Positions 11,539 through 22,346 of a stretch of DNA of 64,000 bases are shown here, one piece after another. Where the stretch lies: NCBI GenBank assembly GCA_014706385.1, contig JACGZH010000005.1, positions 124,001 through 188,000 on the forward strand, given 5' to 3'. The translations under genes and the position numbers were made by a program. The DNA is from Phaffia rhodozyma. Lineage: Eukaryota > Basidiomycota > Tremellomycetes > Cystofilobasidiales > Mrakiaceae. How positions within the stretch are numbered: position 1 is the stretch's first letter; each line of letters opens with the position of its first letter. Under the pieces are notes generated by a model. It did not search any database, was not told the origin of the DNA, and was given only the letters and a program-made list of their open reading frames with translations.

Positions 11539-13702
11539 CTAATTCCAAGCGCTCAATCGACCACCTGGTATAAGACCGGGCATTTGTGATTGAAAGTCGT
11601 CTATTTGTTGACAATGAGATCCTGCTCTCAAACTCAGTGCCTTCATAATCCAATGAACAATATGCGCAAGAAGAAGAAAAATTGGGGTCGTGAAGAAGCA
11701 AAGAGGTGAGGATCGACCTAGAGGAGGACAGGCGGGAAGGAGGAGCAAGTGTGGTTCTTACCTCTGGTAGCCAGCCCTCAATGTTCTGTTGGATGGGAGG
11801 GAAGATAGTTATTAGAGGTCAATGGAAAAAAAAACTCTCCTTCATCTTGGGAATGGGTTTCTGTTGTGAACCAGAAGGAGGAAGAGAAGGAGTACTTACC
11901 TTTATTCGCTTTCCATTCGCCGGATGTGTGCTCCTACGAAGAAAAGAACAAAACCCGAATCGATTGAAGTCGAAGGCACATAAGAAAAGGGACGTGAGAA
12001 CCAAGGAAAAGGTTGGATTGAAGATCTTACATGAAATCAATGTTGGCCGCTCCGCCAAATGAAGATTTATTTCCCGTTTCCATCTCGGACATTCGCTCCC
12101 ACATCCTTTGTAGGCATGTACCAAATTCATCAAACCGAGACAAATAGATTAGCAAAAGACAATATTCGAATATCCGGTAAAATTCAGAGGACGGTAAGGA
12201 GGACGAAGAGATATCAAACTGACTTTGGAGATTCTGTAGGATCGTAACAAGCTTTAGACATCAATCGAAGCCCAACAAAGTCTGCCTCGCTCTCTGCCGT
12301 TCTTGAATTTGGCAGCCTATGCAAAACATGAGGTCAACAGAGTTTGTTAATATGGTCTTTATACACAAAAACAGTGACAAAAGGTACAAAGAGCGGAGAA
12401 AACGCACGAAAGCAAAAAAGTGAGTAGCAGCCGGGACACTCCGATATCGAGTCCCAGACTTTCCAACACGATGTTCAGGACAAATAATACTTTCAAGCTC
12501 GACATCCTCTCGGCCGAATGCCGTTGAGTTTGATGCGCGATCTCTGGTTAAATAGATGACTCTTCATTCAGTGTCTGCTATATTCTCGTATGTGTGATAA
12601 GAAGATGAATGAACTGACCATGTCCTAGCACAGAAGCTAGACCCGCCTCATTGGCGCATACAGGAAGGATACCAGTGAAAACAAAAATCTTTCCTCCTTT
12701 GTTTTGAGGTATACGGACGAGGTTCAGTGTTTCTAATTAATTCGCGACGTAGTTATTGGGACAAGGAAGGAGTTCAGCAACGCACCTGGAAGAACGAAGG
12801 CGTTTTTAGTATTCTTGTCGTTGATGACAAACACCTTTGAAAAGCAACTCAAATGAACAGTAAGCGATGTCCAGTGGCTCGCATACATTTGCACCAGTAA
12901 TTTCAACAGCAACATCAAGTGAGATCGAGCATACCTCCCATTCAACCTCTTCCTGTTGGCTTTCTTTCCAGCTCTCAGCTTCGCCCGTATCCCATCCTGT
13001 CCCTCGGTTTGTTCCTGCGACTGACTTCGCACCTTTCATCTTGCCCAGACCGTTGCTTTCGACAATGTTCGCAGCTACCATACGAACATACTGGGTGGTT
13101 CGATGGTTCTCGGGCAATAATTTTGAAGCATATTCGCTCATCATTTCTTGAAAGCTTTGCAGCCCAGCTTGCTTCTCGGATGCAGGAGATACGTCTATGA
13201 ACCGGAGTCTGCCAGAATGAGGTGCTCTTTCGAGACTATCAAGAGACAAACACATCGCAATAATGCATGTCAGCACTTTTCACGTGTGGAAGGACGCGGC
13301 CAAATAGTATATCACTAACTGAAAGACATAGTAACCTCCTGCTCCTGCGAGACCAACTAACCCCAACTTGGTCCTACCGTCCAGACTTTGCCAGTAGTCG
13401 CCCGCTCCTCCACCTCCCCCACGTCTGTTCCTCTGCTGATGATTCCCATCATCTCCAGGCTTATTAGGTGGTAGGCTGAGCACTTCAGTCTGGAACGGTG
13501 ACAGGATCGGAGGTTGTTTTTGAATCCGACCAGGTAAGTTTGGATTGGTCGGGAATCGATTGTATTGTGCATTCGAAGCAGACGACGTGTGAGTCGATCG
13601 AATATAGGCCGCTCGGCTTACCAAGACCTTCCCACAGTTGGTGGTCGAGATGGGCCGAGGCAACGAATTCAGGGATCGTCTTGAGATGTTAACAGGCTTC
13701 AT
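11539..13702 (-). CDS. OMA1: Mitochondrial inner-membrane metalloprotease OMA1 (peptidase M48)
   Basis: A stress-activated zinc protease of the mitochondrial inner membrane; in yeast and animals OMA1 cleaves inner-membrane proteins when the membrane is stressed. The start MKPVNISRRSLNSLPRPIST is Arg/Ser-rich like a mitochondrial presequence. A Gly/Arg-rich stretch and a membrane-like segment (TKLGLVGLAGAGGYYVFQL) follow. The M48 core shows VINDKNTKNAFVLPGGKIFVFTGILPV, then the zinc site H-E-I-A-H split by an intron near 12546-12620, then TAESEADFVGLRLM with the third metal ligand Glu. Later exons give STHPANGKRIK and NIEGWLPE, joined to ALSLRAGSHCQ in the last exon (11539-11640, stop TAG). 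At least seven introns. The spliced motif order matches OMA1 throughout. Confidence 0.9.
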
Positions 13703-14487
13703 AAATGAGATTGATCTTGTTCTTTTTTTTTGTGTATAGCGGTTCAGATTCTTATGGTTATTGAACGGAGTGATGGTGAGACGGTCTGGCTGAAACTGAT
13801 ATAGCTGACTAAGTAGACGAAAAGTGACGTCACTCAACGTGCCGAAAGACATACTACCAAAACGACTATCATCCGAAACAAATAAGGGATGAAAATTGAT
13901 ACATTGCAAGGTAACAAAAATCCTCGATAAAGTTGTTAGAGATTGGATCAGGTCAAATTGAGTTGGGTTGCTTACGCGGGAGCCGTATGATGGCCATCTG
14001 TCTAGTGTTCTGGCCTTTCTTGTATCCAGCCCATGAGCTTTCTGATGTCTGGAGGAGTTCTTGACTTCTGGTCTATCATTGGGTGACAATGAATCATAGA
14101 TAGATAGATAGATAGATAGATAGATCATCTGAGAGTCGAGTTCTTGTTGAAAGAGCACATGACCCGCGATCACGATCGATACCGATACACAGGCGCACCA
14201 TGAGAGGTAGATGAGAGTGGGAATGCAAGGGAAGCAAGGGGGAAAAGGGAAATAAGGGAAGCGAGAACACGGCAACAAGAGGAAACGAAGGAGAGGAAGG
14301 CAGAGGAAAGGAGAGTCAAGAATAGAAAATTGCGTCCAGGAAGTGCAGACAGACAGACGAGCTGGCCAGCTTGTTGTCAATGGCTGATGGTGACCGATGG
14401 TAGCTGACAGTGGCTGGCAATGGCTGACGAGGACTGATGACCAATTTGTGGGGAGCGGACAGGTCGGTCTGTCTTCTCCTCACAGGT
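13703..14487. other. Upstream region of OMA1 with microsatellite
   Basis: This lies between the OMA1 start and the stop of the TAP-type hydrolase; both are on the minus strand. It holds a TAGA microsatellite and mixed sequence. The long minus-strand frame seen here is just the upward extension of the OMA1 first exon without an ATG context and is not called. Confidence 0.4.
14096..14126. repeat. TAGA tetranucleotide microsatellite
   Basis: About seven tandem TAGA units lie in the OMA1 upstream region, likely length-variable between strains. Confidence 0.9.
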
Positions 14488-17400
14488 CTACCTTCTCCTG
14501 GCGAACGACCGGTCGAGAGCATGTCCGATCTCGACAAGCGCAGAAAGCAGCCTGGTCTCCTCGGAGCCAGTCTCGCCAGGCTCACTGGGTCTGCCGCTGT
14601 CGGCAGACGCTCGTCGCAGCAGGGTCAGGCCGGCTTGTTCGGTGGAGTTCGGGAAGAGGACCTGGTCGGGCTTGCACAACAGGTTGTTGGGTGGGAGGAT
14701 GTTCTCTATAAGGTATGATCGCATAGCCGAGAGTGTGCAGAGCTGTGCATATGTGTTTATATGCGTGAGGAAAGTATCATGAGAATTTGAAAATTATGAG
14801 GATAAAAGAATAGGAACGATGAGAAACATAGGTTGGAAGACGTAGTGGGCCGGAATAAGCGTATAGAAAGAGACACGTACCGAAGCCATGACGTAAGAGC
14901 AGTGCTGTTGTTGTCAAAGTACATAAACGGGGTCAGGTAAAGTCCGCTTCCAGAAATAGTTGCCCGGAAGGCCACGCGTGGGGTATGGAGAGCGGAAGAT
15001 AGAAAGTTAAGGAGTGAAGTGGTGGAGAAGGGAAGAACTTACACCAAATCCATCATGATGGACTAGCCGACTCATCGGCTGGATCTCGTTCAGCAGCTGG
15101 GCGTTTTTGATTGACGTTATTGGGTCAGCAGTGTTACCGATAATGAGGATATCGTTCGAGAGCGTTTGATTCATCCTGGGTGGAATGCCATGAGATACAA
15201 AGAGGACGGAGGATACAGTCAGGACAGGATGGAGAAAGAAAATAGAAAGAGCGGATGTGCAGCACACAGAAATGCGCAAACCCTGGATAGAGTACGCACA
15301 GGCCAGTGAACTGAACATCGAGCGCGAGACGGCAAGTCCGGTTTTGTCAGTGGTCTATCTAGTGAGACTGATAAGAGAGATGTATAACAATATCCTCACT
15401 CTATCTGCGTCCCGCATCTTCCACCTCAGGCACTTGTCGACGAACAGACCAGCAAAACGGCTGCTGATATTATTGACCTGGAAGAGCATTTCGTCGGTCA
15501 ACATGTCAACGATAGCTTCGGTCGTCATATTTTCTGGGTAGGGAATCGCATCCGTACACTCCACGCCTGGTGTTTTCGATTGTTTCGTTCAAACAGGTTA
15601 GTGTAGAAAGTTAAGAACGAGAAGGGGAAGAGGGTCGCTTACCTTCGGTAGCGAATGTAGTCGATGCTGGTATCTTTGGGTCTAGCTCAATCATCGACTG
15701 GGTCGACTCAAATATCAGCGTTCCGTTTCCCTGGATGAGATCTTACAATCCCTGTTCTCGAACATAGCGAAGAGTATGAAGCGATGCAAGATTCGTCAGC
15801 AGAACGATCTGAGACCAGGCAATAAGAGAGTCTTTAACAAAGAGGTGGGAAGTGAACCTGAGCGAGACCAGACCAGCCGGAAGGTTGGAAGAGGTTTGCG
15901 AATATCCATTGTCGAACCTGTGACGCATAATTGATAGAGTGGTCAGTCTGGCGGGCTATGCTCCAACTACCTACAATGGAATTATGATATCTACCTGTGC
16001 AGAGTACAGGACGCCCATGCCTTTGACGACGAGAGGGTATCCGACCATCTGTTTCAAGATGTCGTCTATATCTGACTTTAGGGACTCGACGGTAGAGTTC
16101 TGACTAGCGAGAGCACATCGTTCCTGTCCAGCCTACGAGCGGGATACAGAGAATCAGATTCATACCTTTCCCGTCATAGTATATGATCATCACAGAAAAC
16201 AAAAACTACCCACATCGATGCAACTCCGAAGGAATGCCATGTACGTCTTATCGGTATCAAGCAAGTCCTGTATAGATTATACCAACCAATTCATGCGCAC
16301 ATACTTCTCAGTCAGACTGCGTTTTGTTTGATCAAGATGCGCACACGATTACGTAGTAGATACGAACTCTTCGACTCCACGTATGATGGGCGTTCTCCCT
16401 CCAGGTGATCGGATCGCAGACTGCATACAGGAGAGACGCACATGTACCCGTTATTGAGACCTCTTGTCATGACAACAGAAACAGCATAAGACAGCAAGAG
16501 TTACGCACTTCCGTCAATCACTACGTTTCCGACCCTATCAGGGAACATCCCGATCCTGATCGGTCAAAAAAATTGAAAGATCAGCGTTCAGCATCGCTCA
16601 TGTTCTTTTCATACCTTGTTTACAGTAGTTCAGGCCAACATGCACCTACAGGAATTCTCCAATGACAGACCCGTAACTGACCCCGTAATAGTTGCTGTAA
16701 TGGAAAGAGGATGGGTCAGCAACTAGGCTCCTTCTTTTGGCTACGCACTGTAGTCAAGACTGATCTTTGCGCACATAGGGGTATCCCTTCCGGTAAACAA
16801 TTCTGCCAGAAAGGCGAGGTCCCTGACGACCGTTGTAGTGCTCATCTATCACAAAGATTATCACGGATTGATGGTCATGTCAGTTCTTCGAACAACAGGG
16901 ATAGAGTAGAGTCAATCTCTTACGTGTCTACCAGCCTCTTGACTCGATGCTTCGCACATCTGTTCGATCATCATGTTCTCTGCGTCGGCTTTGCCGATCA
17001 TCCTTCTCAGCTCCTCTCTTCCGACCCAAGGATCGACAGTGGGACCTAAGGAGGCCTGGTACAGCGTCTCAGTTTGTTGATTTGGAAAACACAGCATCTT
17101 TGGTGTGGTGTTGTTGATCCCTCGAGGGTCGAATCCTATTCAACATCAGGCATGTCCAATACGGGAGCAAAAGACTAGAGGTTAGGCTAGATGGATGACT
17201 TAGTAAAGATGTCAAGATGGGGTTTACCGATGATATCATACATATCATCTATCACCTCTGACAAAGGAGCAGCGACTTCATAAGTGAACACTGATTAAAC
17301 ATGCGAACCATCACATTCGATCGATACTATCAGTTTTCTATCGCAGCGCGCACAAGTACACTGTGATGAGATCAGGAGGAATGTCAGGACTGACTGGTTC

Positions 17401-17743
17401 CGGCCCCTCCTGGACCTCCGGGATTGACAAACAAACTTTTCCTTTCGTCTCCGTGCTTAGGACCTTGGGCGACCCACTTGTTGACTGCGATCTGGGCTTC
17501 ACCTGCCTCCCAGCCTTGGGTGTAGTCGAGCGGAACCTTCACTGTCGTGCACTGAAACCTAGGGTTATTTGGCGCTTCCGGACAGGCGTGCCACTGGACG
17601 TCGCCGAACGAGGATGTCGCCAACGACTGAACGTGGGGAACGCTAGCGGCGCTGCCGAGTTCACAGAAGGAGAAAAGGAACAAGACCAAGGAGAAGGTTC
17701 GGAGAGAGCCGGAGTCACGTGCAGAGGGATGTTGGGTAAACAT
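14488..17743 (-). CDS. Secreted TAP-type alpha/beta hydrolase (tripeptidyl aminopeptidase-like)
   Basis: An exopeptidase-like alpha/beta hydrolase. The N-terminus has a signal-peptide-like core (LRTFSLVLFLFSFCELGSA). It is followed by WHACPEAPNNPRFQCTTVKV, VPLDYTQGWEAGEAQIAV and SLFVNPGGPGGAGTS, the oxyanion-loop region of TAP proteins. Later exons carry FDPRG, then MSTTTVVRDLAFLAELF and SNYYGVSYGSVIGEFL, the nucleophile elbow G-V-S-Y-G, then GNMFPDRVGNVVIDG. The C-terminal TAP domain has NTADPITSIKNAQLLNEI (the acid) and DGFG joined over an intron to HCSYVMAS (the catalytic His); the last exon ends in ARRR before TAG at 14488. All three catalytic residues are visible. Many introns of 50-250 bp. 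Probably secreted to digest peptides. Exact substrate and some internal exon borders are unresolved. Confidence 0.85.
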
Positions 17744-18110
17744 CGCGCTTGAAGGGATTTTACAATGGGCTTGTATAATTTTTTCTCTCTTAGTAGAAAG
17801 TGGGTTGGATCAGGACAAGATGGAGAACTTTTACTACCTGATCTGACTGCTGCTGTTTTATATGTTCCACTGGAGTGTCCATGGGTGTGTCTGTTTCCCA
17901 TCAGAGTCTCCTACATTATGTGACGCGATGAAGTTCAGTCGAGTGACTAACTACAGAGATGTCTTGGCCTCATCTGCCTTACTGAACGCCCAAACAACAG
18001 TAGACAAACCACGATATGAAACCAACACTGTCACGATATTGCGGGACACCGATACGATTCCAGCAGATCATCAGCAAACACAAAGAACAGTGACATCTCT
18101 CCATCACTTC
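17744..18110. other. Intergenic region between two minus-strand genes
   Basis: Promoter of the TAP-type hydrolase and 3' region of the 162-residue unknown gene. No other feature was recognised. Confidence 0.4.
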
Positions 18111-18986
18111 TCAGTATCCGAACACGTTCGGCCGTCTGGACCATCGCCTCCTTAGCGTCACCTTCCCGCTGCCTTTTTTTTTTTTTTGCTTCGCTACTTT
18201 CTCCGCCGCGAACATACGCGCCCTCTCGGCTACTACTCGGTTGCGAATGCACAGGTTCCATCTCGTCTCGAGCTCGTCTCCTGCTAGTGTCCCCGGTGCC
18301 AGGTTGAGCCGACCAGAGTTGTGCTGCGCGATGAGAAACAGGATGAGTGACGGCACGTGGTGCAGGACCGACAGAGGCGACGTCGGGTCGGGCGAAAGAG
18401 AGACGAGGGACTTGAGGATCCGGGTTATGCGATGGAGGTGCATCGTCGACGAGACCAGATGGCGGGCTGGGCAGGTGGTCGGTGGACGGAGAGCAGGTGG
18501 AAGGAGACAGGAAGAGAGAAAGAGAGGAGGAGAAGAGGAGAAGAGGAGAAGAGGAGAGGAGGAGAGGAGGAGAGGAGGAGAAGAAGACAGGAAGAAGGGC
18601 AGAGACGGAGAGAGAAAGAGAAGGTATGAGACCCGGTGCCTTGAGTGATAGCATGGATATGCAGACAGACACATAGAGACATAGGAGGCTGGGTGGGACG
18701 AACCTTTGTCTTCAAAGTCCCAGGTGGGGACAAGCAGTCCGGATGCGGGGTCGATCAGCCGTATCCCGTACATCTTGAGAGTCTGATAGAACGCAGCTCC
18801 CCTGATCTTAACAGCTAGGCATTATCTGCCGCTCATTTCAACAGATGTGTCATGGGCAAGGTCCTTGGAGGATCAAGTGTGGGATGAGAAGAATCTTAGC
18901 TGTAAAGCAACGCCGAAAAGCAAGCGTCTGAGCCTTCTTATTCAACAACACATCTGAACAGCGAGCGCTTCTTTGATGATATCCAT
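18111..18986 (-). CDS. Unknown 162-residue basic protein
   Basis: Three exons (18986-18952, 18801-18704, 18466-18111) join in perfect frame to 489 nt with stop TGA. The product starts MDIIKEALAVQMGAAFYQTL, continues YGIRLIDPASGLLVPTWDFE, then a helical segment LHRITRILKSLVSL and HHVPSLILFLIAQHN, and NLAPGTLAGDELETRWNLC, ending with a Lys-rich stretch (AKQKKKKGSGK) and RRRW. I do not recognise the family. The segment around SLILFLIA is hydrophobic but short for a membrane span. The basic tail could be a nuclear or nucleolar signal. The start was chosen because only this ATG exon restores the phase of the GAAFYQTLK exon. The second intron (18467-18703) contains a 79-bp pure purine/pyrimidine tract. 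Splicing is inferred, not shown. Confidence 0.6.
18509..18587. repeat. Pure purine tract (GGA/GA-rich), intronic
   Basis: Seventy-nine bases without a pyrimidine on the plus strand, made of AGG, AGAGG and AGAAG units. It lies in the second intron of the minus-strand unknown gene, where it reads as a polypyrimidine tract. Partly mirror-symmetric. Confidence 0.9.
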
Positions 18987-19579
18987 GATCAATTTCTAGT
19001 CCGCTGTAATCTAGGTCAATTGTACGAGACTCAGATCTACTTGTCTGAACTCGATGCCATTGCAACAAAACAATTTAGATGTTTAGACCAGATTAATCTT
19101 CAAACACGAACAGAGAAGAGCCACAAGTAATGAGGAACGTGTGCGCGCACAAACATCAGAAACTACAATATCGAGGCATCTTATCACAGATGATGATGAG
19201 GAAAACTTGCCAGAATGGATGATACTCGGTTGAAGCTTCTCGAAATCATAACGCTCAGCTTCAAAAGGTGATTGTGTCGATATGCCGCTGAATGAACTTG
19301 AATTCAATCTATTGATGCAAGACATTATATCTATGTCTTTTTCTAGTAGCGCTGATATCAATCGATATGGGTGAGCAACAACATTGCCTCGTATTCAAAA
19401 TTCCTACAAACGAGCCGGGTATTATCTTGCATTAAATCTTTGGGAGGTGATCTACAAGCGACGTGAAGACAACCCTAATCGCTCGTTACACGTAACCGTG
19501 CTGTTGACTTCATCATCAATCTCATCGAATAGCAATCACCAACATCCACCCGCGTATAAAGATACACACACATTCACAG
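18987..19579. promoter_or_regulatory. Divergent promoter region for unknown protein and MRS6
   Basis: AT-richer than the flanking genes. Short minus-strand frames at about 18990-19360 lack supported starts and splice partners. It contains a telobox-like AACCCTAA 102 bp before the MRS6 ATG. Confidence 0.4.
19471..19478 (-). promoter_or_regulatory. Telobox-like motif (TTAGGGTT on minus strand)
   Basis: AACCCTAA on the plus strand lies 102 bp upstream of the MRS6 start. The same octamer recurs in three other promoters of the window. Confidence 0.35.
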
Positions 19580-21757
19580 ATGGAACTAGATAACCCTTCC
19601 TTTGATGTAATCGTTGTTGGGTGCGGCCTCCCAGAGTCAATAGCAGCAGCGTGAGGTTTACTCTTGCTTTATTGTTCGTCTGATATAACAAGTATAAACT
19701 CACGCTTTTGCCCAGTTTAGTTCTCTCGCCCATGCTGGCAAGACCGTGCTTCATGTCGATCAGAACGACTACTATGGAGCAGACCATGCGTCGTTAACTC
19801 TCGAGGAGCTTCTCAAGTGGGCGTGCCAAAGGAAAGAATCGCAGCTCAATGATAACAAGAACGGTGGCGTATCTATCTATCTCAAGAACCAATGTCGAAA
19901 GTTCAGTCAGCTCGAATGGATGTTCGCTTCGGACAATATCTCTGGTACTTCCGATCCTGACCAATTGGATATCCCTTCACTGCTTCAGAAAGTTTCCCGA
20001 TCCTTTTCTCTCTCGCTCTATCCTCTATTAATTCCTTCAGTGTCGCCCCTGATTGAAATGTTGGTGGCGTCAGGCGTCTCAAGATACTCTACCTTCAGGC
20101 TGTTGGACGAGACATCTGTGTATGTTCCGATGGAGGGAATCGCCAAGAAGGTTCCAGGCGGGAAGGAAGATGTGTTCAAAGATCGATCAATCAACCTTGT
20201 TGAAAAGAGGAGACTGATGAAGATTTTGATGTGGATCATGGGTGACTTCGAATCAAGTCCGGAGCTTGCTGGTTTGTGTCTTTATCTTGTTCTCGCCTCA
20301 TCAGGAGCAACTGTTCATAAAGATGCGCTTCCTTGTCCTTCCCCTAGGCAAAGAGACGGAGCCATTTCCTTCGTTCTTGAAAACCGTTTTCTCTTTATCT
20401 GAAGAGATGGCTTCTTCTTTAGCATACGCTTTGGCGCACTGCCAGTCCCCCTCTGGTACGATTTCTGTCACCCCCTTCAGTCTTGATCACGGGTTACTCT
20501 GAACCTGTACCTTTCTCTTGGACATACAGATCCAACTCTCCCATCATTGTTAAGAGTACGAAAGTATTTGCGCTCAGTGGGAAAATACGGAAACTCTCCT
20601 TTCTTGATCGGACAGTATGGAGGGGCGGGCGAGGTCGCTCAGGGGTTTTGCCGGTCCGTATCCTGTCTCTTCAATTTTCATCTGATCTCGTGGATATTAA
20701 TTCAATCAACTTGTGGAATGAAATATTACTCGAAACAGTCTTTCAGCAGTTCAAGGAACGATTTATGTCCTTTCTCACCCTATCGAATCTATCAACTACC
20801 CTAGTACGATTTCAACCGATCCAACTCTCACGCCTTCAACAGACAACATGACAATCAAAGTTCAAATCCAAGGTTTCGCCCATCCTGTTGAATCATCCCA
20901 TCTCATTGTTTCCCAAGACTACCTTCCTGCTCCTGTCTCTGATCGAGAATTAAACACGGACACAGGAGAAAAATGGGTGAGATGTATATCCATCCTGAAC
21001 AAGTTCCCAGCCCTACTTCGACGTCCACTTCAGGCGAATGATGTCAAAGGAGAACAGCCAGAGGGTGTGGAGCACATACAGCAAAAGGAGGGAGAGGATG
21101 AAAGGGACACAGCGTTGGTTGTCTTTCCACCAGGAAGCTTGGGAAGCGACGTACAGGGTAGTGTAAGCGCGCTGTTGATGGGTGAAGGAACGGGAAGCTG
21201 CCCAAAAGGATACTGTGCGTTTTTCTCTTTCTTTGTCTCAGCCAACACTTTGACTGATTGTTCTTTCTGTTTACCATCTTATCTTTGTCTTGATGGCTGC
21301 AGATGTCTTGTATTTAACAACTCTTCTTCCTCCAACCGCCTCCTCCTCTCCTTCGCCTCTACCACAATTCTTAACTACACTGACAGGACCTGATCACCCA
21401 CTCTTTCAACTTGTATACACCGAAACTATCCCTTCAGGTGAAACGGAGTCGCCTGTTCCTGGTAGGGTCCACATTCCACGCTCTTTGGTCATGGTCAAAG
21501 AAGGGTCTGATCCTGTAGCTAGATCTGAAGCGAGTGGTGGAGGGAAAAGCTGGACAGAGGAAGCTACAAGATCTGCAGAGGAGGGAGAAAGACTTTTCTG
21601 GGAGGTTTTTGGCAAGAAAGGACAACTTGACTCCACTCCCAGCAATAGTGAAGATGAGGGAAAGGGGGAGAAGGAGGGACAAGATCAGAAGGAATCAAGA
21701 GGATTTTTTTGGCCGAGAGCAGAGTTTAGTGGGGATGATGATGATGATGGTTTCTAG
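19580..21757 (+). CDS. MRS6: Rab escort protein (Rab geranylgeranyl transferase component A)
   Basis: REP presents newly made Rab GTPases to geranylgeranyl transferase II and delivers them to membranes. The N-terminus has the GDI/REP dinucleotide fold: SFDVIVVGCGLPESIAAASS joined over an intron to LAHAGKTVLHVDQNDYYGA. Further on come YSTFRLLDETSVYVP with PGGKEDVFKD, then SPFLIGQYGGAGEVAQGFCR, and in a later exon AVQGTIYVLSHPIESINYP, the conserved sheet of the family. The C-terminal exons read YVLYLTTLLPP and end in an acidic tail (SGDDDDDGF). Longer than a GDI and with an extended C-terminal part, which favours REP over GDI. ATG at 19580 starts the conserved fold directly. About six introns. 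Cytosolic by family knowledge. Confidence 0.88.
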
Positions 21758-22346
21758 ATGAAGTTTGACCACTAACATTCTGAAATATCCTCAAACCTTA
21801 CATCTTGCGGAAGATAGTGCGGTAAACTCCATGTTGAATACATATTGGCTGTGAAGAATCACTGTTGCGAACGTATACATCTCTTCAAAGGAATGATTCA
21901 ACAGTAAATGTGGAACAATCTGGACGAAAATAGATCGCCTCAATTTCAGAAGGTTTGATTTGACTAAAGACGCCGCAAGCGTGATACGGGATAAATCAAG
22001 AGATAAGATATGCACTTCAATCAGGCACGATGAAGACCATACTCGACTTGCAAGGTCAACCTGAGAAGGAGCTGGGGAACAGACTAGTCTATTTCTGATC
22101 ATGTTTTCTATAAGGGAGTATTCATTCGATTGTTTTTTCACCCTCATTCACTCTTTGTCCAAATTGCTTGAGCTGTGCACGTAGACACTGTTGATGACGG
22201 CGATGATGATGACGACGACGGCGATAGCAGAAAACGACGGATTAAATGAATAAGCCATAGGTTAAATTAATACTCTCTCTTACATACAGTCCTTACGAAT
22301 TTTTGCTCTCAAACCATCACACATTCCGACAGATCCAAGTTAGACA
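21758..22346. promoter_or_regulatory. Intergenic region upstream of malic enzyme
   Basis: 3' region of MRS6 and promoter of the malic enzyme gene. It holds a short GATGATGACGACGACGG repeat near 22200 and nothing else recognisable. Confidence 0.4.

Noticed and set aside
14397..14718. Plus-strand ORFs of about 90-105 codons
   Set aside because: They are antisense to the last exon of the TAP-type hydrolase, whose C-terminal sequence matches the family; the plus frames have no recognisable features.
18781..19361. Minus-strand short ORFs as extra exons of the unknown 162-residue gene
   Set aside because: Only the 35-nt ATG exon at 18952-18986 restores the phase; the others contain stops or lack splice partners.
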